Shown: positions 52,819 through 61,693 of the stretch, piece after piece
Layout: each line of letters starts with the position of its first letter
Position numbering within the stretch: the stretch's first letter is position 1
From: Endozoicomonas sp965232255
GTDB lineage: Bacteria; Pseudomonadota; Gammaproteobacteria; Pseudomonadales; Endozoicomonadaceae
Assembly: GCA_965232255.1 (NCBI GenBank)
Contig: OZ246962.1
Span: forward strand, 682,001 to 746,000
DNA: 64,000 nt
Reading direction: 5' to 3'
Position numbers and translations under genes: made by a program
The notes under the pieces: model-generated
What the model was told of the DNA's origin: nothing
The model's database searches: none
The model's input: the letters and a program-made list of their open reading frames with translations, nothing else

Positions 52819-53277
52819 ATGCGGACTCAGGATGCGGAGCTGATCAAAACCTTTAAGGTGATGCTGTGCGAAAAGCATTTCAAGAATCAGGGGGAGATGG
52901 TTGAAGCGCTGAAGGCGCAAGGGTTTGGGGATGTCAGTCAGTCTAAAATTTCGCGCATCCTGAACAACATCGGCGCGGTGCGCACCCGCAATGCAAAAAA
53001 AGAGACGGTGTACTGCGTACCGGGTGAAATCAACATACCGGCCATCGATGCGCCCCTGGCCAGCCTGGTGACTGATATTGATCACAACGATCATCTGGTG
53101 GTGATCAAAACAACGCCGGGCGCTGCCCAGATTGTTGCCCGTTTGATGGACTCTCTGGGCAAGGCAGACGGCATCCTCGGTTGTGTGGGGGGCGATGACA
53201 CTATTTTTGTTACCCCAACGCGCAATACCGCCATCGACAAGCTCTACCTGACCATTACGGCAGTACTGGGGTGTTGA
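52819..53277 (+). CDS. argR: Arginine repressor ArgR
   Basis: A 152-residue arginine-responsive DNA-binding hexamer. The N-terminal winged helix (GFGDVSQSKISRILNNIGAVRTRN) and C-terminal arginine-binding/oligomerisation domain (GCVGGDDTIFVTPT) are both clear. I start at ATG 52819 with AGGA upstream; earlier in-frame ATGs lie inside the permease gene. Position after the permease suggests feedback on the arc genes as well as on biosynthesis. Confidence 0.95.
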   Translation: MRTQDAELIKTFKVMLCEKHFKNQGEMVEALKAQGFGDVSQSKISRILNNIGAVRTRNAKKETVYCVPGEINIPAIDAPLASLVTDIDHNDHLVVIKTTPGAAQIVARLMDSLGKADGILGCVGGDDTIFVTPTRNTAIDKLYLTITAVLGC

Positions 53278-53278
53278 C

Positions 53279-53776
53279 TTATGCTGGCTCCGGTGTGCGT
53301 TCCGGTACGACAATAACCGTGGGTTGGTGACCAGTAACGGACAGAAACCGATTAATTCCGGGCTTACTGATCACCAATGTGGCGGTATTCACCAGTGGAT
53401 GACACTGGATCGCACTCTGCGACCAGACCTCTTCGTCCACCAGCAGTGTTACCCGATGCTTGCGGTCATTCTTTAGCGCTAGCAGGGAAACGGCGCCCGG
53501 GGCAATATTCAGCACCTCCTGCAACTGCTGCGCTGCAGCCAGCTGCACTCGCCCGCCAATGATTTGGCCCAGCGCCGCCCAATCCAGCACCTTATGGTCA
53601 GCCATTACCAGTAAAAAATACTGCTGTTGTCGGCGCTCAACAATAAACAGGTTTTTGGTACGTGCTCCCGCCAGTTCTGGTAGCAGTTGGTTAGCTTCGT
53701 CACAGGTAGTAAACGGTGGGTGGGTAACGCGAATAAAATTGATATGCTGGCGAACCAGAAATTGCTCAATGGCCAT
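53279..53776 (-). CDS. YbaK/ProXp-type aminoacyl-tRNA deacylase
   Basis: A 165-residue free-standing editing domain, related to PrdX/ProXp-ala, which removes alanine wrongly attached to tRNA-Pro. The family blocks are HPPFTTCDEA, GARTKNLF, GAVSLLALKND and HPLVNTATLVIS. K41-type lysine of the KNLF motif is present. Its stop is one base from the converging argR stop. Confidence 0.9.
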   Translation of the reverse strand: MAIEQFLVRQHINFIRVTHPPFTTCDEANQLLPELAGARTKNLFIVERRQQQYFLLVMADHKVLDWAALGQIIGGRVQLAAAQQLQEVLNIAPGAVSLLALKNDRKHRVTLLVDEEVWSQSAIQCHPLVNTATLVISKPGINRFLSVTGHQPTVIVVPERTPEPA

Positions 53777-53797
53777 AGGTAAATCCCTGGTGCATTG

Positions 53798-53831
53798 TTG
53801 TTATGAGTTATTGGTTGTTATGAGTTATTGG
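53798..53831. repeat. Tandem 17-bp duplication
   Basis: TTGTTATGAGTTATTGG occurs twice head to tail (53798-53814, 53815-53831), upstream of the deacylase start. Likely a slippage duplication. Confidence 0.85.
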
Positions 53832-53907
53832 CTATCCTGGCACCACCAACAGCCTGACAGTAATCGACTGATGTCGCACTGTTCAGGCTTATTGTGGCAA
53901 GTCAGGC

Positions 53908-55368
53908 TCACGCCGCCAGAGCGTTGATGGCAGTTTTCAGGAACGTCCAGAATCGGTCAACGCTCTCAATGTGCACACACTCGCCGGGCGTGTGGGCGCC
54001 TACGATCTGGGGACCGAAAGAGATCATATCCAGCCCTGGTTTGACAGCACCCAAAATGCCACACTCCAGGGCGGCATGGATAATCCTGATCGCTGGCTCT
54101 TTGTCGTATAACCGCTGGTGCACCCCGATAAAGCGCTTGAGCACCTCAGAGTCCGGATTAGGCTGCCAGCCAGGGAAAAGTCCCACTTGTTGCACCTGAG
54201 CACCGGTCATGCGGAACAAGCCGGTAATGTTGTCGGCCAGCTCCTGGGTAGCACTGTCCACCAAGCTGCGGGTAAAGCAGTTAACAGCTATATGACCATC
54301 TTTCATGGATAAAATGGCCAGATTGTTGGAAGTTTCCACAACGCCGACAAAGTGGTCACTGTACCGTTTGACGCCATGATGACAACTGTGTAAAGCATTC
54401 AGCCAGAGCGTTTGCTCGGTGACGGCAAATACTTTGGCAGGAGCAGTAGTGGCATTGAAAGCCAGATGCAAGTCCGGATCGACCGCGTTTAACTCCCGCT
54501 GCAAACTGGAATAAACGTCATCAATCATCTTTTGCGCGGCTTCTGTCTGCTCTATCGGAAACCCAATCAGGGCAGAGGCATTTCGCGCGATAGCGTTGTC
54601 CAGTACACCGCCCTGACATTCACTGATGCGAAGCGCCAGGGGCTGCAGCGCTTTGAGCAGGCGTACCAGCACTGCAATAGCGTTAGCGCGTTGCAGATGA
54701 ATATCAATACCAGAGTGCCCACCCCGCAGGCCAGACACCTGTAACTCAAACCACTGGTAATGCTCAGGTGCTGGCTCCATTGCACATTGATGCCGAGCCT
54801 CGATGTTAACCCCACCGGCACAGCCTATGTAGAGAGAGCCGTCTTCTTCGGTATCGAGATTTAATAAAACAGTGCCGTTTAATAGTGACGGATCAAGCCC
54901 GAGAGCACCGGCCATGGTGGTCTCTTCCGTCACTGTAAACAGCGCTTCCAGCGGACCATGGTCAATATCCTTGCTTGCCAGCAGCGCGAGCATGGCGGCG
55001 ACACCAATGCCGTTGTCAGCGCCCAGTGTCGTATCAGTGGCCGTCAGCCACTCGCCCTGAATTTGTAGTTGCAGACTGTCAGTCAGAAAGTCGTGCGCGC
55101 TGTCCTGAGCTTTTTCCGGCACCATATCCACGTGGCTTTGCAGGATAGTTGTCGGAGCGTTGGCGAAACCGGTAGTGGCTGGCTTGTACACTACTAAATT
55201 ACCAACGTCATCTTGCTGCCAGCGCAGGCCGTTATTGTCCGCCACATCTTTGATGTATAGGCAAAGCGCCTGTTCATGGCCGGAGGGGTGAGGAATACGG
55301 GCTATTTGTTGAAAATGGTGCCATAGTGCAGCGGCACCGACCTGATCAAGATAGGTTAAATTATTCAA
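53908..55368 (-). CDS. pepD: Cytosol non-specific dipeptidase (PepD, M20 family)
   Basis: A 486-residue di-zinc peptidase cutting Xaa-His and other dipeptides. The metal-site blocks are QSHVDMVPEK, LGADNGIGVAAML, and TEETTMAGALG, in PepD order. I use TTG at 55366-55368 (translating MNNLTYLDQ) because AGGA lies 8 bases upstream and it begins 13 bases after the argS stop. The longer ATG reading (55425) would overlap argS by 44 bases and has no family match. Confidence 0.92.
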   Translation of the reverse strand: MNNLTYLDQVGAAALWHHFQQIARIPHPSGHEQALCLYIKDVADNNGLRWQQDDVGNLVVYKPATTGFANAPTTILQSHVDMVPEKAQDSAHDFLTDSLQLQIQGEWLTATDTTLGADNGIGVAAMLALLASKDIDHGPLEALFTVTEETTMAGALGLDPSLLNGTVLLNLDTEEDGSLYIGCAGGVNIEARHQCAMEPAPEHYQWFELQVSGLRGGHSGIDIHLQRANAIAVLVRLLKALQPLALRISECQGGVLDNAIARNASALIGFPIEQTEAAQKMIDDVYSSLQRELNAVDPDLHLAFNATTAPAKVFAVTEQTLWLNALHSCHHGVKRYSDHFVGVVETSNNLAILSMKDGHIAVNCFTRSLVDSATQELADNITGLFRMTGAQVQQVGLFPGWQPNPDSEVLKRFIGVHQRLYDKEPAIRIIHAALECGILGAVKPGLDMISFGPQIVGAHTPGECVHIESVDRFWTFLKTAINALAA

Positions 55369-55381
55369 AGTCGTTGTCCTG

Positions 55382-57124
55382 TTACATTTGTTCGATGCTT
55401 TCAATGCCCAGCAAATCGAGGCCAAGCTTGAGCGTTCTGGCGGTCAGGGCGCAAATCAGCAAACGGCTGTTACGCAGGGTGGCATCCACCCCTGCCTTGT
55501 TTACCGGACACGCCTCATAAAACTTCATAAATGCACCAGCGGTGTCGTACAGATAAGCGCACAACTGGTGGGGCAGCCCTTCTCTGGCCACGGATTCAAT
55601 GGTTTCGCTAAAACGCCCGAGTTGTATGGCCAGCTCCCGTTCGGCCTCATTTTCGAGGATGATATCACCGTGCAGGTCAGAAGCCCGAACCCCTGCCTTG
55701 CGGAAAATGCTCATAATCCGGGTGTAGGCATAGAGCAGGTAGGGAGCGGTATTGCCTTCAAAGGCCAGCATATTATCCCAGTCAAAGACATAATCACTGG
55801 TGCGGTTCTTGGACAGGTCGGCGTATTTTACTGAGCCGATGGCCACCGCACGAATCACCTGCTCTTTTTGTTCAGGTGCGAGATTGGCAGACTTGCTGTT
55901 GATCAGGGCTGCGGCGCGCTCCTGTGCTTCGTTGAGCAGATCGGTGAGCTTGATGGTGGTGCCGGCACGGGTTTTAAACGGCTTGCCATCTTTACCCAGC
56001 ATCATGCCAAAGGGATGATGCTCCAAAGCGGTATGAGTTGTCGCCAGTCCAGCCTTGCGGGCAATCGTGAAGACCTGCTCAAAATGTTGCCCCTGCCGGG
56101 CATCCACATAATAAAGGATGCGATCTGCCTGTAGCTGCTGGCAGCGATGGTGGATGGCGGCCAGGTCGGTGGTGGTATACAAAAAGCCGCCGCCGGATTT
56201 TTCCACAATCACACCCATAGGATCACCGTCTTTATTCCTGAACTCATCCAGGAAAACCACTCGGGCACCGTTGTCTTCACTGAGCACACCGCTGTCATCC
56301 AGGATTTGCATGATGACAGGCAGGCTGTCGTTGTAGGCACTTTCACCTTTCACATCAGCGCTGGTCAGAGATACATTGAGGCGGTCGTACACTTGCTGGT
56401 TATGGGCCAGGGTGATATCAACCAGTTTTTGCCATAGGGCCATGCAATACTCATCACCCGCTTGCAGGCGCACCACATAACTTCTGGCCACGGCGGCAAA
56501 ATCATTGCTGTCGTCAAAACGTTTTTTCGCTTGTCGGTAGAACATCTCCAAATCGGCCAGCTCCATGCTGGCGGCGCTATTGCCCTGGTTTTGCAACTCC
56601 TCCAAATGGGCGATCAGCATGCCGAACTGGGTGCCCCAGTCACCAAGATGGTTCTGACGAATCACCCGATGCCCAAGGAATTCCAGGGTTTTGCTAACGG
56701 CGTCGCCGATGATGGTGGAGCGCAGATGACCAACGTGCATCTCCTTAGCCACATTGGGTGCCGAGTAATCCACGACAATCGTCTGTCGCTGGTCGGCTTT
56801 GGCAACGCCGGCACGAGGATCTTGGCTGGCAGCCATGAGTATCTGGCCAAGCCATTGGCGTGCGAGATAAATATTGATAAACCCGGGACCGGCAATCTCA
56901 ACCCGCTCAGCAATGTCGTCCAGGTCAAGGTGGTCAATAACTTTCTGTGCCAGCTCCCTGGGCGGCACACCGAGTTTTTTGGCCACGGCCATCACGGCAT
57001 TGCACTGATAATCGCCAAAACCTGTCCGGGCAGCAGCACGAACCATGGGCGAGGTATTTTCCGGTGCACCTGCACTGACCAGTGCCGAGCTGATTCTGTC
57101 TTCCAGTGTTTTTAGAATATTCAC
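55382..57124 (-). CDS. argS: Arginyl-tRNA synthetase
   Basis: A 580-residue class I synthetase charging tRNA-Arg. The N-terminal Add-1 domain (AARTGFGDYQCNAVM), the HIGH motif as HVGH in NVAKEMHVGHLRST, and the C-terminal anticodon-binding helices with KFYEACPV are in place. GTG start. It stands upstream of pepD on the same strand, 13 bases apart. Confidence 0.97.
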   Translation of the reverse strand: MNILKTLEDRISSALVSAGAPENTSPMVRAAARTGFGDYQCNAVMAVAKKLGVPPRELAQKVIDHLDLDDIAERVEIAGPGFINIYLARQWLGQILMAASQDPRAGVAKADQRQTIVVDYSAPNVAKEMHVGHLRSTIIGDAVSKTLEFLGHRVIRQNHLGDWGTQFGMLIAHLEELQNQGNSAASMELADLEMFYRQAKKRFDDSNDFAAVARSYVVRLQAGDEYCMALWQKLVDITLAHNQQVYDRLNVSLTSADVKGESAYNDSLPVIMQILDDSGVLSEDNGARVVFLDEFRNKDGDPMGVIVEKSGGGFLYTTTDLAAIHHRCQQLQADRILYYVDARQGQHFEQVFTIARKAGLATTHTALEHHPFGMMLGKDGKPFKTRAGTTIKLTDLLNEAQERAAALINSKSANLAPEQKEQVIRAVAIGSVKYADLSKNRTSDYVFDWDNMLAFEGNTAPYLLYAYTRIMSIFRKAGVRASDLHGDIILENEAERELAIQLGRFSETIESVAREGLPHQLCAYLYDTAGAFMKFYEACPVNKAGVDATLRNSRLLICALTARTLKLGLDLLGIESIEQM

Positions 57125-57315
57125 AGATTGGTCTCTGATAATGGTGTTTCAGGGGCTATTGACAGTAAGCGTCAGCAGCCGTCGGTAGCGGATTCTACCG
57201 TGAAATGGCCTGCGAAAAATTGACCAGCCACAAGACGGTGCACATTGGCACGCCTAAAGTCATGATGGCTACCGTCTGATATAGAGAGGGTTAACGATGG
57301 AACGGGCTGCGCACG

Positions 57316-57720
57316 ATGGCATCTGAACTCAATCTGAACATACTGCTGGCCGAGGACAACCGGGTAAACCAGATGGTTACTGGCAAGCTGCTCAAGACAC
57401 TCGGCTGTCACTGCACCATCGCCAACAATGGTGTTGAGTGTCTGGAGTACCTGCAACATAACCACTATGACTTGATTCTGATGGACTGTATGATGCCGGA
57501 GCTTGATGGACTTGAGGCTACCCGCAGAATAAGGGCTAACGACACTGATATTCCTATCATCGCGCTCACTGCCAAGGCCATGCCAGCCGACGAGCAAGCT
57601 TGTCGGGATGCCGGCATGGACGATTACATCGACAAGCCAGTCAGCCTTGAGCGCATGAAACGAATTCTCTCTTTGTGGGCTGACAGAATCGGCAAATCCA
57701 GAAGCGGCCCGTGGCGGTAA
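57316..57720 (+). CDS. Stand-alone response-regulator receiver domain
   Basis: 134 residues, one CheY-like receiver with no output domain. LLAEDN supplies the acidic pocket, D56-type phosphorylation aspartate lies in LILMDCMMP, and ALTAKA and DKP carry the conserved Thr and Lys. Sequence style (AEDNRVNQMVTGKLLKTLGC) is that of receivers at the end of hybrid kinases, so it may be a phosphorelay or broken-off receiver. No kinase or HPt protein is adjacent. Confidence 0.9.
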   Translation: MASELNLNILLAEDNRVNQMVTGKLLKTLGCHCTIANNGVECLEYLQHNHYDLILMDCMMPELDGLEATRRIRANDTDIPIIALTAKAMPADEQACRDAGMDDYIDKPVSLERMKRILSLWADRIGKSRSGPWR

Positions 57721-57830
57721 AAGCAGGCAAGCACCGTATCGTTGAACTATCTTTGAACCATTCCCGAATAATTATCCTACCGTCGTCGTACCATTGCCGT
57801 ACCGCGCAAGCCATACAGAGGTGCATACCA

Positions 57831-58262
57831 ATGGCGTCATCCTGGGTGCTGGTTGCTGATAATAGTCAGGCCAAAGTTTATCGTTTTGACCGACACAAAA
57901 GAGAGCTGGACCTGGTTGACCAGATTGACCACGCGGAGGGCCGCTGGAAGCGCCAGGAGTTTGTTGCGGCCGGCCCAGGGTTTTCCGTGGCGTCTGCCAC
58001 CGGTACCCATATGATGGGGACAGACAACTCGCCCAAAGCCAATGAATCACTGCACTTTGCCCACCTCCTGGCCAAGTCCATCGGCCATGCTCACGATCAG
58101 CATCAGTTTGCCACTCTGCGGGTCTGCGCGCCGCCAAAATTGCTCGGTGAGATACTGCCGCTGATTGACAAGCATGTTCCTCTTGGAGAACACATCAATA
58201 AAGACCTGATTCGCGAAACACCGGAGCAGTTGCTTGAACGCCTTATTGAATTACCGTGTTGA
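57831..58262 (+). CDS. Host-attachment-family protein (baeRF-like)
   Basis: A 143-residue protein starting MASSWVLVADNSQAKVYRF, the standard opening of the 'host attachment protein' family, related to archaeo-eukaryotic release factor domains; real function unknown. HFATLRVCAPPKLLGEI-type (here QFATLRVCAPPKLLGEI) and INKDLIRETPEQL are also conserved. ATG 57831 has GAGGTG 8 bases upstream. Other members sit in stress contexts. Confidence 0.85.
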   Translation: MASSWVLVADNSQAKVYRFDRHKRELDLVDQIDHAEGRWKRQEFVAAGPGFSVASATGTHMMGTDNSPKANESLHFAHLLAKSIGHAHDQHQFATLRVCAPPKLLGEILPLIDKHVPLGEHINKDLIRETPEQLLERLIELPC

Positions 58263-58333
58263 ATTGCCTGATCATCTCCGCTTATCCTGCGCGGCGCCCA
58301 CCCGCGCCGGGCCAATCGAGTAAATAGAATAAA

Positions 58334-58347
58334 TTGATAAACATCAA
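58334..58347 (+). promoter_or_regulatory. FNR/ANR box TTGAT-N4-ATCAA
   Basis: TTGATAAACATCAA, perfect consensus. A possible -10 (ATTTTA/TTTTAT near 58369-58374) would put the start near 58381 and the box at about -40.5. Confidence 0.6.
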
Positions 58348-58465
58348 TGGCGTTGCTTTTTTATCCGATTTTATTTTTCCTGTTTTTCTCGCGGTTATTG
58401 CCTTGACGATTCAAACACCTATCTGCCTGAACCATTTCGTATTCGTGTGGTCGAACCGGATGATA

Positions 58466-58495
58466 TACTCCCACCATAAAGCCTGACGACTACGA
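58466..58495 (-). repeat. IS605-type right-end relic
   Basis: 27 of 30 bases match the segment at 47037-47066 (TACTCCCACCA...AAGCCTGACGAC). It is a solo end without genes, lying between the FNR box and the permease start. Confidence 0.7.
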
Positions 58496-58563
58496 CCATG
58501 GATTTTGCTGCTTGCCTGAAGGAAGCGAATGTAGCATAAAATCTTTGCAACACATCGGAGGCC

Positions 58564-59793
58564 ATGGGTCTGTCCAATAATAATAAGCACCAAAGTCCAT
58601 CACTACTTGGGGGTGTCTGCATCATCGCCAGCGTCTGTGTGGGTGCGGGTATGCTGGGTCTGCCCAGTGTCGGTGCCGGGGCATGGACGCTGTGGTCCAT
58701 CGCTGCAATCATTCTGACCATGGTGGTGATGACGCTCTCAGGCTGGATGCTGCTCGAAGCCTTCAAACATTACGACCTGAAAGTCTCTTTTGATACGGTT
58801 ACCCGAGACCTGCTTGGGGAGAGGGTTAACCTGTTCAATAATTTCACGGTTTATTTTGTTGGCGGAATTTTGCTCTACGCCTACATCACTTCATGCGGCC
58901 TGATTATTCAAGATTTGCTGGGCATCAACGCCAAGATCGCCTCGATATTGTTTGTACTGGTTTTTTCCGTCGTAGTATGGCACTCCACCAGGGCAGTGGA
59001 TCGCATCTCGGTGTTGCTGCTCGCTGTAATGGTACTGACTTTTGCTTTTGGTATTTCCGGGCTGCTCGGCAATGTGGACATGACCACGCTCATGACCAGT
59101 GACGGCAGTAGTTATGGGCCATTTGCCATGGCTATGCTGCCGGTGGCGCTGACCTCTTTTGGTTACCATCATTCAGCGTCGTCCATGCGTGCCTATTACG
59201 GTGAAGAACGTCAGGCCAGCCGTGCCATTGCTGGCGGCACCTTGATTGCCCTGGCACTGTACGTGCTATGGATGATCAGTATTTTTGGTAATCTGCCGCG
59301 TTCCCAGTTTGGTCCGATAATTGCGCAGGGTGGCAATGTGGATGTACTGCTCAACGCACTTGGTTCTGTGGTGGCCTCAAAGGAAGTGGCCAGGGCGATT
59401 AATGCCTTTTCCATAGCAGCTATTCTCTCGTCGTTTATTGGTGTCGGGCTGGGTGTATTTGACTTTCTTGCTGATTTTTTCCACTTTGACGACACTCGCC
59501 AGGGCCGCGCAAAAAGTTGGCTGGTGACGTTTGTGCCGCCGCTGGTGCTGTCATTGTTGTTTCCGTTCGGGTTTGTGGTGGCCATCGGCTATGCCGGTGC
59601 AGCAGCAACGGTTTGGGCTTGCATTATTCCGGCCCTGTTGGCCTGGAGGACCCGGCAAAAATATCCCGACAACAACGGCTTCAGGGCGCCAGGTGGCCAA
59701 GTGATGATCTGGCTGACCATCATGTTTGGAGTACTGACTGCAGTTTTTCATTTCGCGTCCATGATGGAGCTGTTGCCGGTATTCACTGGCTAG
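58564..59793 (+). CDS. Aromatic amino acid permease (HAAAP family, TyrP/Mtr-like)
   Basis: 409 residues, about 11 membrane helices, importing tyrosine or tryptophan with protons. The first helix motif GGVCIIASVCVGAGMLGLP and the LPVALTSFGYHHSASSMRAYYG block are typical of the family. Substrate choice (Tyr, Trp or Phe) cannot be read from sequence. Confidence 0.9.
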   Translation: MGLSNNNKHQSPSLLGGVCIIASVCVGAGMLGLPSVGAGAWTLWSIAAIILTMVVMTLSGWMLLEAFKHYDLKVSFDTVTRDLLGERVNLFNNFTVYFVGGILLYAYITSCGLIIQDLLGINAKIASILFVLVFSVVVWHSTRAVDRISVLLLAVMVLTFAFGISGLLGNVDMTTLMTSDGSSYGPFAMAMLPVALTSFGYHHSASSMRAYYGEERQASRAIAGGTLIALALYVLWMISIFGNLPRSQFGPIIAQGGNVDVLLNALGSVVASKEVARAINAFSIAAILSSFIGVGLGVFDFLADFFHFDDTRQGRAKSWLVTFVPPLVLSLLFPFGFVVAIGYAGAAATVWACIIPALLAWRTRQKYPDNNGFRAPGGQVMIWLTIMFGVLTAVFHFASMMELLPVFTG

Positions 59794-59899
59794 CAGCGAG
59801 GCTGGGCTGGGCACGTTTTTTCTGCTGGGCAACGCTGGCTCTGCAGCTGCGGAATTGCTATAACGTTTCGCAGTTATGGAAATATATGGATCAAAAACC

Positions 59900-60556
59900 A
59901 TGTCCAGCCTGGAAAGCCTTTTAGAGAACAACAGCCAGTGGTCCAAGTCCATTCGCCAGGAACATCCCGGTTTTTTCGAAAAGCTCTCCGAGCAACAGGC
60001 ACCTAAGTATTTGTGGATTGGCTGTGCCGATAGTCGGGTCCCGGCCAATGAGATCGTTGGCCTTATGCCTGGCGAATTATTTGTCCATCGCAATGTGGCC
60101 AATGTGGTGGTGCACACCGACCTGAACTGTCTGTCGGTGCTGCAATACGCCGTTGACTACCTCAAGGTTGAACACATTATTGTCACCGGCCATTACGGCT
60201 GCGGTGGCGTGCGCGAGGCCATGAACAACAACAAGCTGGGTTTGATCGATAACTGGCTGCGCCATGTTCAGGATGTACGCAAAAAACACACTGCACTGCT
60301 TGAGCAGTCAGGCAACGAGGAAGAAAAGTTCCAGCGGATGTGTGAGCTGAATGTGTTGGAACAGGTGCTTAACGTTTGTCAGACAACGGTCGTTCAAGAT
60401 GCCTGGGATCGAGGCCAGGTTCTGACGGTACACAGTTGGGTGTATGGTCTGAAAGACGGTTTGGTCAGAGACCTCGGACTGAGCGTCAGCTCCAACGATC
60501 AGGTTGATGTCAGATACCCGACAGCGCTGGCAAGTATCGCCAGAAAATCAGGCTAG
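59900..60556 (+). CDS. can: Beta-class carbonic anhydrase
   Basis: 218 residues; interconverts CO2 and bicarbonate in the cytoplasm. The zinc ligands are visible in CADSR (Cys, Asp) and HYGCGG (His, Cys), and the whole chain tracks E. coli Can (FFEKLSEQQAPKYLWIGC, FVHRNVANVVVHTDLNCLS). I start at ATG 59900, which matches the E. coli N-terminus; the ATG at 59876 adds eight residues. Confidence 0.95.
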   Translation: MSSLESLLENNSQWSKSIRQEHPGFFEKLSEQQAPKYLWIGCADSRVPANEIVGLMPGELFVHRNVANVVVHTDLNCLSVLQYAVDYLKVEHIIVTGHYGCGGVREAMNNNKLGLIDNWLRHVQDVRKKHTALLEQSGNEEEKFQRMCELNVLEQVLNVCQTTVVQDAWDRGQVLTVHSWVYGLKDGLVRDLGLSVSSNDQVDVRYPTALASIARKSG

Positions 60557-60568
60557 CCCAGTTTATTC

Positions 60569-61291
60569 ATGATGAAAGTAACCAAGATAGCAACGGTCAA
60601 TCAGACGCCACAGGTTATCCCGGTGGAGTTTCTGGTTCTGCACTATACGGCAGTGGATCTGCGCGAAACGCTGGCCATTCTTACCGACCCGGATTCCGGT
60701 GCTTCGGCTCACCTGGTGATCGATACTGATGGGCAGGTATACGAACTGGTCGAGTGTCTTGACGGACGCACACTGCGAGCATGGCACGCCGGGGTTAGCC
60801 GATGGCAGCATTGGCAAGGGCTGAATGATTGTGCCATCGGGATAGAGTTGGTGAATTTTAATGGCAATGTGTTTCCATTTACCGACGCTCAGTATCACAG
60901 TCTGCAGCTGGTGTTGCGGCAGTTGCAGACCCACTATCCCAAATTATACGACCATGAACGTATTATCGGCCATGAGCATATTGCCGGCTTTCGTGGCAAG
61001 GCCGACCCCGGCCTGTGCTTTGACTGGTCCCGCTTTTTCGCGGAGAACTACCCTGATGCAGTAGCGCCACAGCGTTCGAGCGTATGTCCGGTGCAGCTAC
61101 AGGAGCGCCTGTGGCAACTGCGTACGTGCGAACCGGAATCACCGGAAAAAAAATGTCAGTTCTGGCAAGCCATCAGCCTGCTGACAGAAACCGCCATCAG
61201 CCTGATTGCACAGGCCGGAGACGCAAACCAGCAAGCTGTGCGGACGGATAATCAGCAAAATACGAATAATCCTGATAACCTGTCGTGGTAA
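60569..61291 (+). CDS. AmpD-like N-acetylmuramoyl-L-alanine amidase
   Basis: A 240-residue Amidase_2 enzyme splitting the muramyl-peptide bond. Zinc ligands are His in VLHYTA, His in GHEHIAG, and Asp in KADPGLCFDW. The GIELVNF block is also present. No signal peptide, so it could act on cytoplasmic anhydro-muropeptides as AmpD does, but the Gln/Asn-rich 70-residue tail is not AmpD-like. It starts 12 bases after can. Confidence 0.88.
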   Translation: MMKVTKIATVNQTPQVIPVEFLVLHYTAVDLRETLAILTDPDSGASAHLVIDTDGQVYELVECLDGRTLRAWHAGVSRWQHWQGLNDCAIGIELVNFNGNVFPFTDAQYHSLQLVLRQLQTHYPKLYDHERIIGHEHIAGFRGKADPGLCFDWSRFFAENYPDAVAPQRSSVCPVQLQERLWQLRTCEPESPEKKCQFWQAISLLTETAISLIAQAGDANQQAVRTDNQQNTNNPDNLSW

Positions 61292-61693
61292 CTGGGCGGA
61301 CCAAAAATCAAGCAAGCAAGTCACCACAATTATTTAATGCAAAGGCTGTTTGCTGTGTCCTATGGGTTTGTGAAACAATGCGTAACAAGTAATCGTTTAA
61401 GTGGTCACCGAACAGTAATTGCGCTTGCTCCTGTTGTATTATGACGAATAAATTTCATGGCCCGGTGCAGATTGAGGCTAAGGTTATGAACCAGGAGGCG
61501 TTTGGGGTTTTTGCCCCCGTAGAGTGGAGAACCGAATACTGAGGACAAGCCGTTTCTGTGGAAAATAGTGTGCTATTTATTCGTCAAAACGGTCCCATAC
61601 CAGTTTGCTGCCACCACGGGGTAGTCTCCATTGCGCCATGGCACCAGGAGCGATTCGCAAGGCTGCATGGTGACTCCTGAGGTAGCCAAATAC
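61292..61693. other. Gene-free region before rppH with a 145-bp inverted-repeat element
   Basis: 402 bases. A perfect 12-bp inverted repeat bounds 61442-61586. TATTAT (61437-61442) could be a -10 at its left edge. A very short frame (ATG at 61487, 18 codons) is present but not convincing as a gene. Confidence 0.5.
61442..61586. repeat. 145-bp segment with 12-bp terminal inverted repeats
   Basis: TGACGAATAAAT (61442-61453) and ATTTATTCGTCA (61575-61586) are perfect inverted copies enclosing 121 bases. It could be a MITE-like element or the base of a structured RNA. I see no clear target duplication. Confidence 0.6.

Larger units (their letters stand above)
58263..58563. promoter_or_regulatory. 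Leader of the aromatic amino acid permease
   Basis: 301 bases with a perfect FNR/ANR box (58334-58347), a T-rich stretch, and a 30-bp IS right-end relic (58466-58495). GGAGG lies only two bases before the ATG used for the permease, unusually close. Confidence 0.5.
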
